Positions 1 to 6,432 of a stretch of 22,075 bases of DNA are shown here, in pieces; the stretch's first letter is position 1, and each line of letters starts with the position of its first letter. Below the pieces are notes generated by a model, which saw nothing but the letters and a program-made list of their open reading frames with translations, searched no databases and had not been told where the DNA came from. Both the position numbers and the translations under genes were made by a program. This DNA comes from DASQUK01 sp046723645 (lineage in GTDB: Bacteria; Actinomycetota; Acidimicrobiia; Acidimicrobiales; VFJN01), in assembly GCA_046723645.1 (NCBI GenBank), contig JBKOUY010000016.1:1-22075 (forward strand), read 5' to 3'.

Positions 1-104
1 GGGGCGGCAGACTGGCGGGCTCGGCGGCTGCGGCTGTATCAGTGGGGAACTGGCGGGTAGTTGTTGCCGGTGAGGGACGGCCTCCCGATCGGCTTGGAGT
101 TCAC

Positions 105-284
105 GTGAAGACTCTTGTGTCCGGCGCCACCGGGTTTGTCGGCCGGCATGTCGCGGCCGCGCTCGATGCCGCAGGCCACGACGTGACCGCCATGACGCGC
201 CGTCCGGAGGAGTACCGCGGCAGCGGGGCTGGGCTGGGCTGGCCTCCGTCGTCGACGAGGTCGAGACTACCGAGGTGGAGATGA
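105..284 (+). pseudogene. N-terminal remnant of a NAD(P)-binding epimerase/NmrA-like protein
   Basis: The GTG at 105 follows a GGAG at 95-98. It opens a short frame whose first ~40 codons read like the start of an extended short-chain dehydrogenase or NmrA-type protein: a first beta strand, the dinucleotide-binding motif GATGFVG, then a helix and the second strand (GHDVTAMTRR). Families with this start usually run to about 200-300 residues. Here the frame loses protein character after codon ~40 and stops at 282-284. In another frame, bases ~241-295 read LASVVDEVETTEVEMTHD and then stop, which resembles a separate protein tail. The simplest reading is an internal deletion or frameshift that left only the nucleotide-binding N-terminus. 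No catalytic residues remain, so activity is not expected. Confidence 0.55.
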
Positions 285-287
285 CTC

Positions 288-641
288 ATGACTGATCCTT
301 CTGGGCGGCGAGCCGGCGACGACGCCGCCCATCCACCGCTGGACGGCGAGAGCAGCGAAGCAGCTGACAACGACGCACCAGGCTCATGGACAGCACTCCC
401 GGTCTCTGAGAGACCGCGCCCGGAACCAGTTCAGGGAATGATCCCAGCCCGAGCACGGCGTCGAACCAAGCTCGAGCGGGGCTCCATGCGGGTGCTCGCC
501 ACGGGCGGCATCATCGGTCTCGCCACCATCCTCGGCGCCGTACTGGTAAGCCAAGACGTCGCCGGCTGGATCGTGGGGCTCGCCGTCGGACTCACGTCGG
601 TGATCCTCGCTGCCCTGTTGTGGTCATCACGACAGCTGTAA
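288..641 (+). CDS. Small two-helix membrane protein, function unknown
   Basis: The ATG at 288 follows a good purine-rich ribosome site (GAGGTGGAG, 272-280). The 117-residue product has a hydrophilic, Pro/Asp/Glu-rich N-terminal half of about 60 residues and a basic stretch (RARRRTKLERGS). Two hydrophobic segments follow, at about residues 68-87 and 91-112, joined by a short turn (SQDVAG), and the protein ends SSRQL. This predicts a hairpin of two membrane helices with a long soluble N-terminal tail. I recognise it only as the kind of small integral membrane protein common in actinobacteria and cannot name a family. It starts next to the remains of the broken upstream gene and shares its strand. 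Confidence 0.6.
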   Translation: MTDPSGRRAGDDAAHPPLDGESSEAADNDAPGSWTALPVSERPRPEPVQGMIPARARRRTKLERGSMRVLATGGIIGLATILGAVLVSQDVAGWIVGLAVGLTSVILAALLWSSRQL

Positions 642-956
642 TCACGCGTGCTGGGCCCGTCGCGCCGCCAACCGATCCGTTTCGCCACGGCGATCGTCGA
701 CTACAGCTTCGATCCTGCAGCCGACTGTTGGGCTCGGCTCCCGAGTCCCGTGGATCCGCCCGGGTGGTCCGCGCAGATGGGCGGCTCGGTAGCCGGTGGG
801 CACCTGGTGTTGGCGGCGCAGAGCCACAGGCCGAGCAGCACGACCGCCCTTCGACGCGCCCATGATCATCACCGTGGATGCCAACCGCCGATGGGTGCTG
901 AATCGCGGTGGTCCTGGCGTCTCGTGGAGACCGGCGCATAGCGTTCGTGAGGATGA
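642..956. other. Gene-poor gap, nothing recognised
   Basis: Several overlapping open frames exist on both strands. All are Arg/Pro/Ser-rich with no recognisable domain, no convincing ribosome site and no preference for one frame, as expected of GC-rich noncoding DNA. No tRNA-like or repeat structure was seen. Confidence 0.5.
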
Positions 957-1271
957 GTGAACACGGCGAGACCGAGAGCCGGGCTCGGCGACTGCAGCTG
1001 CGGTCATCCCGTCGCCGATCACGAGTGGACGTCTGACGGGTCTCCGATCTGTTCGGAGAGCTGTGAGTGCACGGAGTTCGGGCCGCGGCTCATGCCATGC
1101 CACATAGGGGTGAAGCGGCTTCACGCACGCCGCAGGTGCCGGGTCCCAGAGATGAGGTCAAACGGTCGGCCAGACCAACCCGTTCGGAGATTCGTGTCGG
1201 GCGCGATGCGGCCCGGCCGAAGTCACCGTTGTTTGGCATGCTCCGCTCGGCCGGGCCGGGAATATGTGTGA
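957..1271 (+). CDS. Cys/His-rich small protein, probable zinc-binding, C-terminus doubtful
   Basis: The GTG at 957 follows GTGAGGATGA, which can serve as a weak ribosome site. The first ~43 residues look real: CSCGH near residue 13, then ADHEW, then C-x5-C-x-C ending ECTEFGP. This CxCGH...DH...C..C.C spacing resembles short putative zinc-binding domains seen in many small actinobacterial and phage proteins. After residue ~43 the frame becomes Arg-rich and loses that character, and its end runs through a strong inverted repeat at 1209-1258. Either the genuine gene is shorter and broken by a frameshift, or the tail is unconstrained. Function is unknown. Confidence 0.35.
   Translation: MNTARPRAGLGDCSCGHPVADHEWTSDGSPICSESCECTEFGPRLMPCHIGVKRLHARRRCRVPEMRSNGRPDQPVRRFVSGAMRPGRSHRCLACSARPGREYV
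1209..1258. terminator. 12-bp perfect inverted repeat, possible bidirectional terminator
   Basis: CGGCCCGGCCGA at 1209-1220 pairs perfectly with TCGGCCGGGCCG at 1247-1258 across a 26-nt loop. It lies just beyond the 3' end of the minus-strand membrane protein gene (stop at 1317-1319) and at the end of the plus-strand Cys-rich frame, where a shared terminator would sit. There is no T-run, which is common for actinobacterial hairpin terminators. Confidence 0.5.
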
Positions 1272-1316
1272 ACGTTATATCGACTATTGGGCGAAACGCT
1301 GAGTCGCTCCGTCCGA

Positions 1317-1610
1317 TCAGTCTTTGTCGAAGCGCTCGGCGTACGGCTCGCGGGTACCGAGCTTCGCCAGCCCGCGGCTAACGATGTATGCGACCGCGAC
1401 CCAGGACATGTATTTCCAGCCGTCATTGGCGCCGAGGTCTGCGTCGGCGACGTAGGTGGCGATGAGGATCGCGACGATGGCAGCGATCGCCAGCATGAAT
1501 TCCGTCGTCTTGAAACCCACCTTGGTTTCCGTGAATGTTCTGCGCTGGCCGTTACTGTCAGCTCGTCGGCTCGCCACACCTGTGTCGAGGGCCGTGCGAT
1601 TAGTCACCAT
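1317..1610 (-). CDS. Conserved small membrane protein, function unknown
   Basis: This is a 97-residue protein when read from the ATG at 1610. An AGGAGA lies 13 nt upstream at 1624-1629. A longer frame from a TTG at 1652 is possible, but that codon falls inside a promoter-like element. The N-terminal ~30 residues are polar and basic, followed by KVGFKTTEF. A first membrane helix follows (about LAIAAIVAILIATYV), then a loop DADLGANDGWKYMS, a second helix (about WVAVAYIVSRGLA) and a polar tail KLGTREPYAERFDKD. The two-helix layout and these loop motifs are familiar from small uncharacterised actinobacterial membrane proteins. A stress-sigma-type promoter in front suggests a general stress or stationary-phase gene. 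Confidence 0.75.
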   Translation of the reverse strand: MVTNRTALDTGVASRRADSNGQRRTFTETKVGFKTTEFMLAIAAIVAILIATYVADADLGANDGWKYMSWVAVAYIVSRGLAKLGTREPYAERFDKD

Positions 1611-1653
1611 GATTTGTGCTGTTTCTCCTGTGTGTTGTTGTTGTGCCGACAAG

Positions 1654-1679
1654 CTTCCCGGTTTCGGGGTTCCTAAACC
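1654..1679 (-). promoter_or_regulatory. Candidate alternative-sigma (SigB/SigF-type) promoter
   Basis: On the minus strand GGTTT (plus 1675-1679) is followed after 15 nt by GGGAAG (plus 1654-1659). This resembles the GTTT-N14-16-GGGTAT promoters of actinobacterial general-stress sigma factors. Transcription would start near 1645, giving a short leader that contains the AGGAGA site of the 1317-1610 gene. The -10 element has two differences from consensus. Confidence 0.4.
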
Positions 1680-1749
1680 CTAAGTTTGTGAGTGGCAAGT
1701 GTCACGTGGTGGGCGCACGGTACGTAGGCAAAGGGCTCCCTACAGCGCG

Positions 1750-1798
1750 ATGCCTCGTCCGGGAGGGACTAGTCACGAGGCATGAGGCACGAGGCACA
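1750..1798. repeat. 9-bp inverted repeat joined to a three-copy GAGGCA repeat
   Basis: ATGCCTCGT (1750-1758) and ACGAGGCAT (1775-1783) can form a stem with a 16-nt loop. From 1778 the sequence GAGGCA occurs three times at 7-bp spacing (GAGGCAT, GAGGCAC, GAGGCAC). It lies about 180-225 bp before the phosphatase start and could be a protein-binding site or leader structure. Confidence 0.45.
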
Positions 1799-1974
1799 AA
1801 TCAGCCTGCTATGCCGTCGCAGCAGATAGGACACCTCCGCGTCGGTCGTCGTGAGCGAGCACCCGACCCGGAGGCGCGACCCCGCTACCGCCGCTCGACG
1901 ACGTTGGCAGGATCGTCGAGGGCTTCAGAGGCCTCGATGCCGTGCATCACATGGCGGGACTACCCTGAACCATC

Positions 1975-3171
1975 GTGAAGCGCCCCGCCGAGGCGGTCGC
2001 CGGGGATTCGTTGGCGTGGCTGCTCGCAACGGCGCATCACCTGCCGCCGGCCGAGTTGCCGGGGGCCGTCGCCGAGGCGTTGGCGCGGGCTGGTGCCGTC
2101 TCGGCGCGCCTGTTCCTGGCTGACCACGGACTGGTGTCGCTGCATCCCTTCGGGCCAGCCGCTGAGGAGACGACATCATTTCGGATCGACGGAACAATTG
2201 CGGGTCGGGCGTTCGCCCTCGAAATGACATGCCGCGTCGCCACCAACGGCGGAGTACGCCTGTGGGTTCCGGTGGTGGACGGCACTGCTCGCCTCGGCGT
2301 CCTGGGGGTCGACCTCACCGCAGAGGATGCCCGCAACGCGCAGACGCAAAGTTTGGTCGAGCACGTGGCATCCCTTGCGGCGCAGCTCCTCGTGACCAAG
2401 AGCGAGTACAGCGACGCCGTGGAACTCGCTCGACGCAACCGGGAGATGTCGCTCGCCGCCGAACTTCAACGGGGGACACTGCCACCCATGACCCTGGCCA
2501 CGTCCAGAGTCATGGTCGCGGGAATTCTGGAGCCCGCGTACGAGGTAGCCGGCGACACCTTCGACTACGCCCTCAACACCGACATGCTCCACGTGGCCAT
2601 CATCGATTCGGTCGGCCATGACATCGAGTCAGCGGTCGTCTCCCATCTGGTGCAGGGAAGCCTGAGAAACGGCCGCCGCAACGGCTGCGACCTTCCCGAC
2701 CTCTACGTCCGGGCCAACGCGGCCCTGACTGCGGTGTTCCGCGAGCTCACCTTCGCCACGGCTGCGTTCGGCCACGTCGACCTAACCTCCGGCCGGTTCA
2801 GCTGGGTGTCGGCCGGGCACCCGCCCCCGCTCGTTGTGCGCGGCGGCAAAGTGGTGCACGAAGCGGACACCGTTCCCGTGCTGCCGATCGGATTGTCGGG
2901 CGCGAAGCCTACGGTCAATGAGCTCGTCCTCGAGCCCGGAGACATGCTGCTGCTTTACACCGACGGTGTCGTTGAAGGTGGCGTGCGCGGCACCGAGCGC
3001 TTCGGCCTGGATCGGCTCATGGACCTGCTGTCCCGGAACCTCCTCGCCGACCTGCCACCCGCCGAGTCGCTCCGCCGACTGGTGCGCGCCGTCCTCGAAC
3101 ACGCCGCCCACGAACTCCACGATGACCTCACAATGGTGCTGGTCGAGTACCGGGCGGCCGCCACGAGCTGA
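1975..3171 (+). CDS. GAF-like/SpoIIE-type PP2C serine phosphatase
   Basis: This 398-residue protein begins with a GTG. Residues ~10-140 look like a GAF-type sensor region, and ~143-168 form a helical linker (LARRNREMSLAAELQRGTLPP) typical of what precedes RsbU/SpoIIE phosphatase domains. The phosphatase domain runs from ~180 to 392. Its acidic metal-ligand motifs are visible: AGDTFDY (D194, D198), DSVGHD (D211), YTDGVVEG (D330) and HDDLTM (D383/D384). Canonical versions read GGDxYD and D-x-x-GHG, so this one deviates at two glycines. Such enzymes dephosphorylate anti-anti-sigma factors to release stress sigma factors. No anti-sigma or STAS partner is adjacent, so it appears to be an orphan. 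Domain assignment is confident; the signal sensed is unknown. Confidence 0.88.
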   Translation: MKRPAEAVAGDSLAWLLATAHHLPPAELPGAVAEALARAGAVSARLFLADHGLVSLHPFGPAAEETTSFRIDGTIAGRAFALEMTCRVATNGGVRLWVPVVDGTARLGVLGVDLTAEDARNAQTQSLVEHVASLAAQLLVTKSEYSDAVELARRNREMSLAAELQRGTLPPMTLATSRVMVAGILEPAYEVAGDTFDYALNTDMLHVAIIDSVGHDIESAVVSHLVQGSLRNGRRNGCDLPDLYVRANAALTAVFRELTFATAAFGHVDLTSGRFSWVSAGHPPPLVVRGGKVVHEADTVPVLPIGLSGAKPTVNELVLEPGDMLLLYTDGVVEGGVRGTERFGLDRLMDLLSRNLLADLPPAESLRRLVRAVLEHAAHELHDDLTMVLVEYRAAATS

Positions 3172-3685
3172 TCCGGACCTGACAACCCCGAGATGGATCC
3201 GACCGGTCGATGTTGGCGACACCTCCCCGGCCGTCACGGCAACCATGGGCTCGTCGAGCAGGGCCGCCCCGTTCGCGGTGTCTCCCATGCGGATCAGAGC
3301 GCGGCCCTGACCCGCCCGGGGTTCTGTGCGCCCGCCAGGCGCGAGACACGCCACCCGCCCCACCCGGAACAAGTCCGGACCGGGCCACGCCCGAATCGGC
3401 GATCTGCTCGCAGCGGTCGGGTGCAGAAGGTGCCTCAGGAACGCACGCACAGGTCTGTCCCACAGACCGTTCGGGTAGGCCACGCACCCGGCGGTCCCCC
3501 GGCCGGGGCGGAGCCCGGGGACCGTCCTTGCATGCGCCCGTCGTCCCCCTAGCCAGATTGGGCGCCGCGGGCTTCAGGTAGGCCACCGGCTGACGGTTCG
3601 CCGGCATGGTCTCCCCCCAGCGGCGGGCCGTCTCGCGTCGTCCTTCACCTCCGGCTGGCGGCTGGTGCGCCTCGGTGTGATCCAG
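3172..3685. other. Gene-poor stretch with one GC hairpin
   Basis: Open frames on both strands are low-complexity and Arg/Pro-rich, and none resembles a protein family. The only structure noted is CGGTCCCC (3492-3499) pairing with GGGGACCG (3517-3524) around a GC-rich loop. It might act as a terminator but has no T-run and is far from the phosphatase stop. No repeats or RNA genes were recognised. Confidence 0.45.
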
Positions 3686-3886
3686 TCAGAAGGCACTGGC
3701 GGCGGGGTCGACTGCCGGCTGTTTGGCTGAGACCACTGCCCAGTTCAACGTGGACGAGATTACGAGTGCGCCGCTGCCACCCGTGAGATCTCCCATGTAG
3801 GTCTCACCGCTGGTCAACTGGCGGAGCACCGTCTCCGCGTCGTCAGTGACATTCCAGCTCTTGTCGCCGATACGAATATGCGCCAT
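3686..3886 (-). CDS. Small hypothetical protein (66 aa)
   Basis: The frame is open further upstream, but the portion with real protein character begins at MAHIRIGDKSWNV (ATG at 3884-3886). It continues with TDDAETVLRQL, a GETYMGDL segment and VISSTLNWAVVS, ending AVDPAASAF. The alternation of strand-like and helix-like segments suggests a compact alpha/beta fold. An upstream ATG at 3926-3928 would add 14 Arg-rich residues. Neither start has a clear ribosome site, so the start is uncertain. No family is recognised. It stands alone 184 bp beyond the 3' end of the SRPBCC gene and could be cotranscribed with it. Confidence 0.5.
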   Translation of the reverse strand: MAHIRIGDKSWNVTDDAETVLRQLTSGETYMGDLTGGSGALVISSTLNWAVVSAKQPAVDPAASAF

Positions 3887-4070
3887 CGGACGACGGTATC
3901 GGCCCACACGGAGAGAGGTGACGGGCATTGGGGCGCGCCCCGGCTCGTCGTTCTGTGCGCTCCCTCTGCGCCGGCCGTTGCCGGGCGCCCAGGTAGCGCG
4001 CGGGGTGGGCTCTACGGCGACAACCTCGCCCTTCCCAATGAGCAACGCATGGCTGAGCGATTGGGCGGCT

Positions 4071-4541
4071 TCATGATCGGGGGGAGCGCCGCGTGTTGGC
4101 GGCGACGCCGGTGGTGAGCAGGTGCTCGACGGTCCGCAGGTTTCGTTGCATGCCTCGCTTGAACAATTGTGTCGCGACGCCGTCGAGGTGAGCGATCGGG
4201 CCGGGGAGGCCCTCAGCGCTGATGCGGCCGATGAGCATTATTCGGGTGCGGTGGCCGGTCGGGTTGAGCTGATACTCGTAGCGAAACGGCGTCGGCCCGG
4301 ACCTGCTTTCGAAGGTGACTCGATGCTCGGGATCGAAATCGACGAGGTCGACCTCGTTGACGACGCTTCCGCTGGGTAGTGACCGCACCATCCGGAACCG
4401 GGCGCCGCGCCGGGGTGGGCCGTCGAATGCGATGCCGTCGACGGCCTCGAGCCAGAGGGGCAGGTTGGCGGGGTCGGCGAGGAAGGCGAAGACCGTGTCG
4501 GCAGGTTGGTCGATGGTGATGGTGGCGGAGAAGTCGCCCAT
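4071..4541 (-). CDS. SRPBCC (START/Bet v1-like) superfamily protein
   Basis: This 156-residue protein has the usual opening of polyketide-cyclase/SRPBCC proteins: a first strand FSATITIDQPAD, helix TVFAFLADPANLPLWLEAV, then the strands of the hydrophobic cavity (GARFRMVRSL, VNEVDLVDFDPEHRVTFES, FRYEYQLNPTGHRTRIMLIG). A long C-terminal helix follows (LFKRGMQRNLRTVEHLLTTG). The family binds lipophilic ligands, or occasionally acts as a cyclase or hydrolase activator; no catalytic residue can be assigned here. Its ATG lies 3 nt after the stop of the metallo-beta-lactamase gene, so the two are surely one operon. Through that operon it is probably under control of the divergent TetR regulator. Confidence 0.82.
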   Translation of the reverse strand: MGDFSATITIDQPADTVFAFLADPANLPLWLEAVDGIAFDGPPRRGARFRMVRSLPSGSVVNEVDLVDFDPEHRVTFESRSGPTPFRYEYQLNPTGHRTRIMLIGRISAEGLPGPIAHLDGVATQLFKRGMQRNLRTVEHLLTTGVAANTRRSPRS

Positions 4542-4544
4542 GGG

Positions 4545-5393
4545 TCAGGCCGCCTCGAGGATGGCAGCGGCGGCGGGGTCGTGTGCGGCGAGGATGCGCA
4601 TGCCGGGTTGGTGTTCGCGTAGCGCAAGTACCGACTCGCGGGTGCGACGTAGTGTGCGCCGGCTGCCGACGCCGGAGTGCACGCCTTGTTCGAAGGCGTG
4701 GATGTCGTAGGTGAGGTCGCCAACGAGCAACAGCGGTGGGCCGTCGGACCATCGCACGAGCATCGACATGGAGCCCGCTGTGTGCCCGGGCGTGGGGAGG
4801 ACGACCAGCGCTCCGTCACCGAAGATGTCGTGTCCGGTCATGAACGGTGCGAGCGTCGGGTCCGCGAGCCGTTCGTACTCGACCTGCGTCCACCGCAGAC
4901 CAGCGACCTCGATGTGCTTGCGGAGCAGGCCACGGGTCTCGGCGAGCGGGCGCTGGAGCGAACGCCACTCGTCCCGTGACACCAGCAGCTGGGCGGTTGG
5001 TAGCTCGGCAACACCGCCAATGTGGTCCTGGTGCAGGTGCGAGATGATCGCCGCGCGCACATCCGACGTGGCGTAGCCGAGCCGTGCGAGGCCCGCGCTC
5101 ATGGTCTCGGTCTCGTCGACATGGAACGTTGCCAGTCGCCGGAAGATCACGCCGTTGGCGCCGTCGGGGAAGTAGTGCGGGTCGGTGACCGAGGCGCGGT
5201 CCTGGCCGGTATCGAACACGACGACACCGTCGGTGTGTTCGATGACGTAGACGTTGATGGGGCGGGCCTGCAGCCACTCCCGCGACCGCAGGATCCACCA
5301 GTACATCGGTGCGCGGCCCCGGTAGGCGTGCTGCGGATGGATGTCCACGGTGCCGGTGCTCAACCGTGCCACCCGCGTGACTTGGGATGCCAT
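4545..5393 (-). CDS. Metallo-beta-lactamase-fold hydrolase (AHL-lactonase-like)
   Basis: This is a 282-residue protein. The ATG at 5393 is chosen because AAAGGGGG (plus 5399-5406) sits 5 nt upstream; the frame stays open farther upstream but crosses the promoter region. The fold is marked by INVYVIEHTDGVVVFDTGQ (residues ~46-64) and the zinc motif SHLHQDH with H119, H121, D123 and H124. Further ligands are H204 (TPGHTAG), bridging D226 (VGDLTYD) and H271 (AAHDP). This is a full dinuclear ligand set. Layout and motifs resemble quorum-quenching lactonases and related N-acyl or ester hydrolases, but substrate cannot be read from sequence. It is followed immediately by the SRPBCC gene and is divergent from a TetR gene, a typical arrangement for inducible detoxification or catabolism. 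Confidence 0.88.
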   Translation of the reverse strand: MASQVTRVARLSTGTVDIHPQHAYRGRAPMYWWILRSREWLQARPINVYVIEHTDGVVVFDTGQDRASVTDPHYFPDGANGVIFRRLATFHVDETETMSAGLARLGYATSDVRAAIISHLHQDHIGGVAELPTAQLLVSRDEWRSLQRPLAETRGLLRKHIEVAGLRWTQVEYERLADPTLAPFMTGHDIFGDGALVVLPTPGHTAGSMSMLVRWSDGPPLLLVGDLTYDIHAFEQGVHSGVGSRRTLRRTRESVLALREHQPGMRILAAHDPAAAAILEAA

Positions 5394-5411
5394 CGCATCC
5401 CCCTTTCGTAA

Positions 5412-5451
5412 TAGCGTATGCGGTACGCTACTACTAGCGTATGACATACGC
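5412..5451. promoter_or_regulatory. Twin TetR-type operators in a divergent promoter
   Basis: Two perfect palindromes lie between the divergent starts: TAGCGTA-TGCGG-TACGCTA (5412-5430) and GCGTATG-A-CATACGC (5437-5451). Both contain GCGTA/TACGC arms and their centres are 23 bp apart, about two helical turns. For the hydrolase direction a promoter can be drawn with -35 TTGCGT (plus 5448-5453), 17-bp spacer and -10 TAGCGT (plus 5425-5430), overlapping both operators. Binding of the adjacent TetR protein would block this promoter and probably its own. The palindromes are seen; the promoter and repressor pairing are inferred. Confidence 0.75.
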
Positions 5452-5466
5452 AAGCCCGGAGGTGTG

Positions 5467-6204
5467 ATGCCGCGCAAGCAACCCGCTGATGCCCACCCCA
5501 TGCGCAAGGGCGGCCGCGTCCCGCGCAACACGCTGTCGCGGCCAGCCATTGTCGACGCGGCACTGGCAATGATGGACCGCGACGGGCTCGACGCCGTCAC
5601 GATGCCGAAACTGGCACAGCACCTCGGTGTGGGGACCATGTCCTTGTACCGCCACGTCAGCGACAAGGACGACCTCATCGCCGCCGTCGCAGAGCACGTG
5701 ATGGGAGGCATCGAGGTCCCAGACGGGCCGGCCGACGACTGGCGGGGGCGTGTTGTTGGCTATCTCCGCGCCCTGCGCGATGCCGCCATCGCTCATCCCG
5801 CCCTGGCACGCATCCTGGCCGACCGCGGCCTCACTGTCGGTCCGGTGTTCGACCAGCTCGAGCAGGTCCACGGGGTCCTCCTCGCCGCCGGCTTCTCCGA
5901 CAGCGACGCCGTGCGCGCCTTCTACTCGCTGCTCACCTACGTCTTTGGATTCGTCATCTGGGAACTGCCCCGCGTCCACGAGCAAGCCGCGGAGGCCTAT
6001 GAAGCCGCGTGGAAGCACTCGATCGACGCGCTTGACCCCGGCAAGTATCCGCATCTACACGCCCTGCGGCCAACGCTGGTCACGACCGCGTCGCCCGAGC
6101 AGTTCGAGTACGGCCTGCACAACCTCGTCGACTCGCTCGCCGCCGCCAGAGGTCGACGACGAAGCAGCGGACGCGGACCCCGTCGTTCACCCACCGGACG
6201 CTGA
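5467..6204 (+). CDS. TetR family transcriptional repressor (divergent from hydrolase)
   Basis: The 245-residue protein starts at an ATG preceded by GGAGG (5458-5462). Residues ~22-70 form the TetR helix-turn-helix: SRPAIVDAALAMMDRDGLDA, then TMPKLAQHLGVGTMSLYRHV with the family's typical LYRHV recognition helix, then SDKDDLIAAV. The C-terminal domain (~90-225) is helical, resembles the tetracycline-repressor-type ligand and dimer domain (RGRVVGYLRALRDAAIAHP; FGFVIWELPRVHEQAAEAYEAAW) and should bind a small hydrophobic effector. The last ~20 residues are Arg-rich, while another frame there is acidic (EVDDEAADAD), so a late frameshift is possible. It most likely represses the divergent hydrolase/SRPBCC operon and itself. 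Confidence 0.88.
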   Translation: MPRKQPADAHPMRKGGRVPRNTLSRPAIVDAALAMMDRDGLDAVTMPKLAQHLGVGTMSLYRHVSDKDDLIAAVAEHVMGGIEVPDGPADDWRGRVVGYLRALRDAAIAHPALARILADRGLTVGPVFDQLEQVHGVLLAAGFSDSDAVRAFYSLLTYVFGFVIWELPRVHEQAAEAYEAAWKHSIDALDPGKYPHLHALRPTLVTTASPEQFEYGLHNLVDSLAAARGRRRSSGRGPRRSPTGR

Positions 6205-6432
6205 CGAGTAACGGTCAACACAACCGAACCGACCATGCGCACGCCGACCACCAGCGAGGCAGACCACAACCCCGCGATAACCGATGCTGCCACGCCATCG
6301 ACGTCGACACGGCAGCGGCCGTCCAGCGGGCCCCACACGGAGGCGAGGTTGTAGTGACGGCGCTGGCGGTTGTGGGAGATCTGCCAAATCGAACTCGGAC
6401 TTAGCCGCGTGGCTACGGGCGAACGGCGTCCG

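Larger units (their letters stand above)
1653..1974. other. Intergenic region with promoter, hairpin and short repeats
   Basis: No credible gene is seen. The stretch holds the minus-strand promoter candidate at 1654-1679 and a 9-bp inverted repeat (ATGCCTCGT at 1750-1758, ACGAGGCAT at 1775-1783). The right arm of that repeat overlaps three 7-bp-spaced copies of GAGGCA (1778-1798). The phosphatase gene begins at 1975, so this region should also carry its promoter. Confidence 0.5.

Noticed and set aside
3492..3524. GC-rich 8-bp hairpin as a firm terminator
   Set aside because: It is over 300 bp past the phosphatase stop with no T-run, so it was only noted within the gap description.
3128..3607. 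Long minus-strand frames overlapping the end of the phosphatase and the following gap
   Set aside because: They are Arg/Pro/Gly-rich, have no domain or ribosome site, and are typical GC-rich shadow frames.
6205..6432. Minus frame in the gap between the two TetR genes with a hydrophobic stretch near 6210-6310
   Set aside because: No ribosome site and an Arg-rich continuation into the TetR gene; one hydrophobic run is not enough to call a membrane protein.
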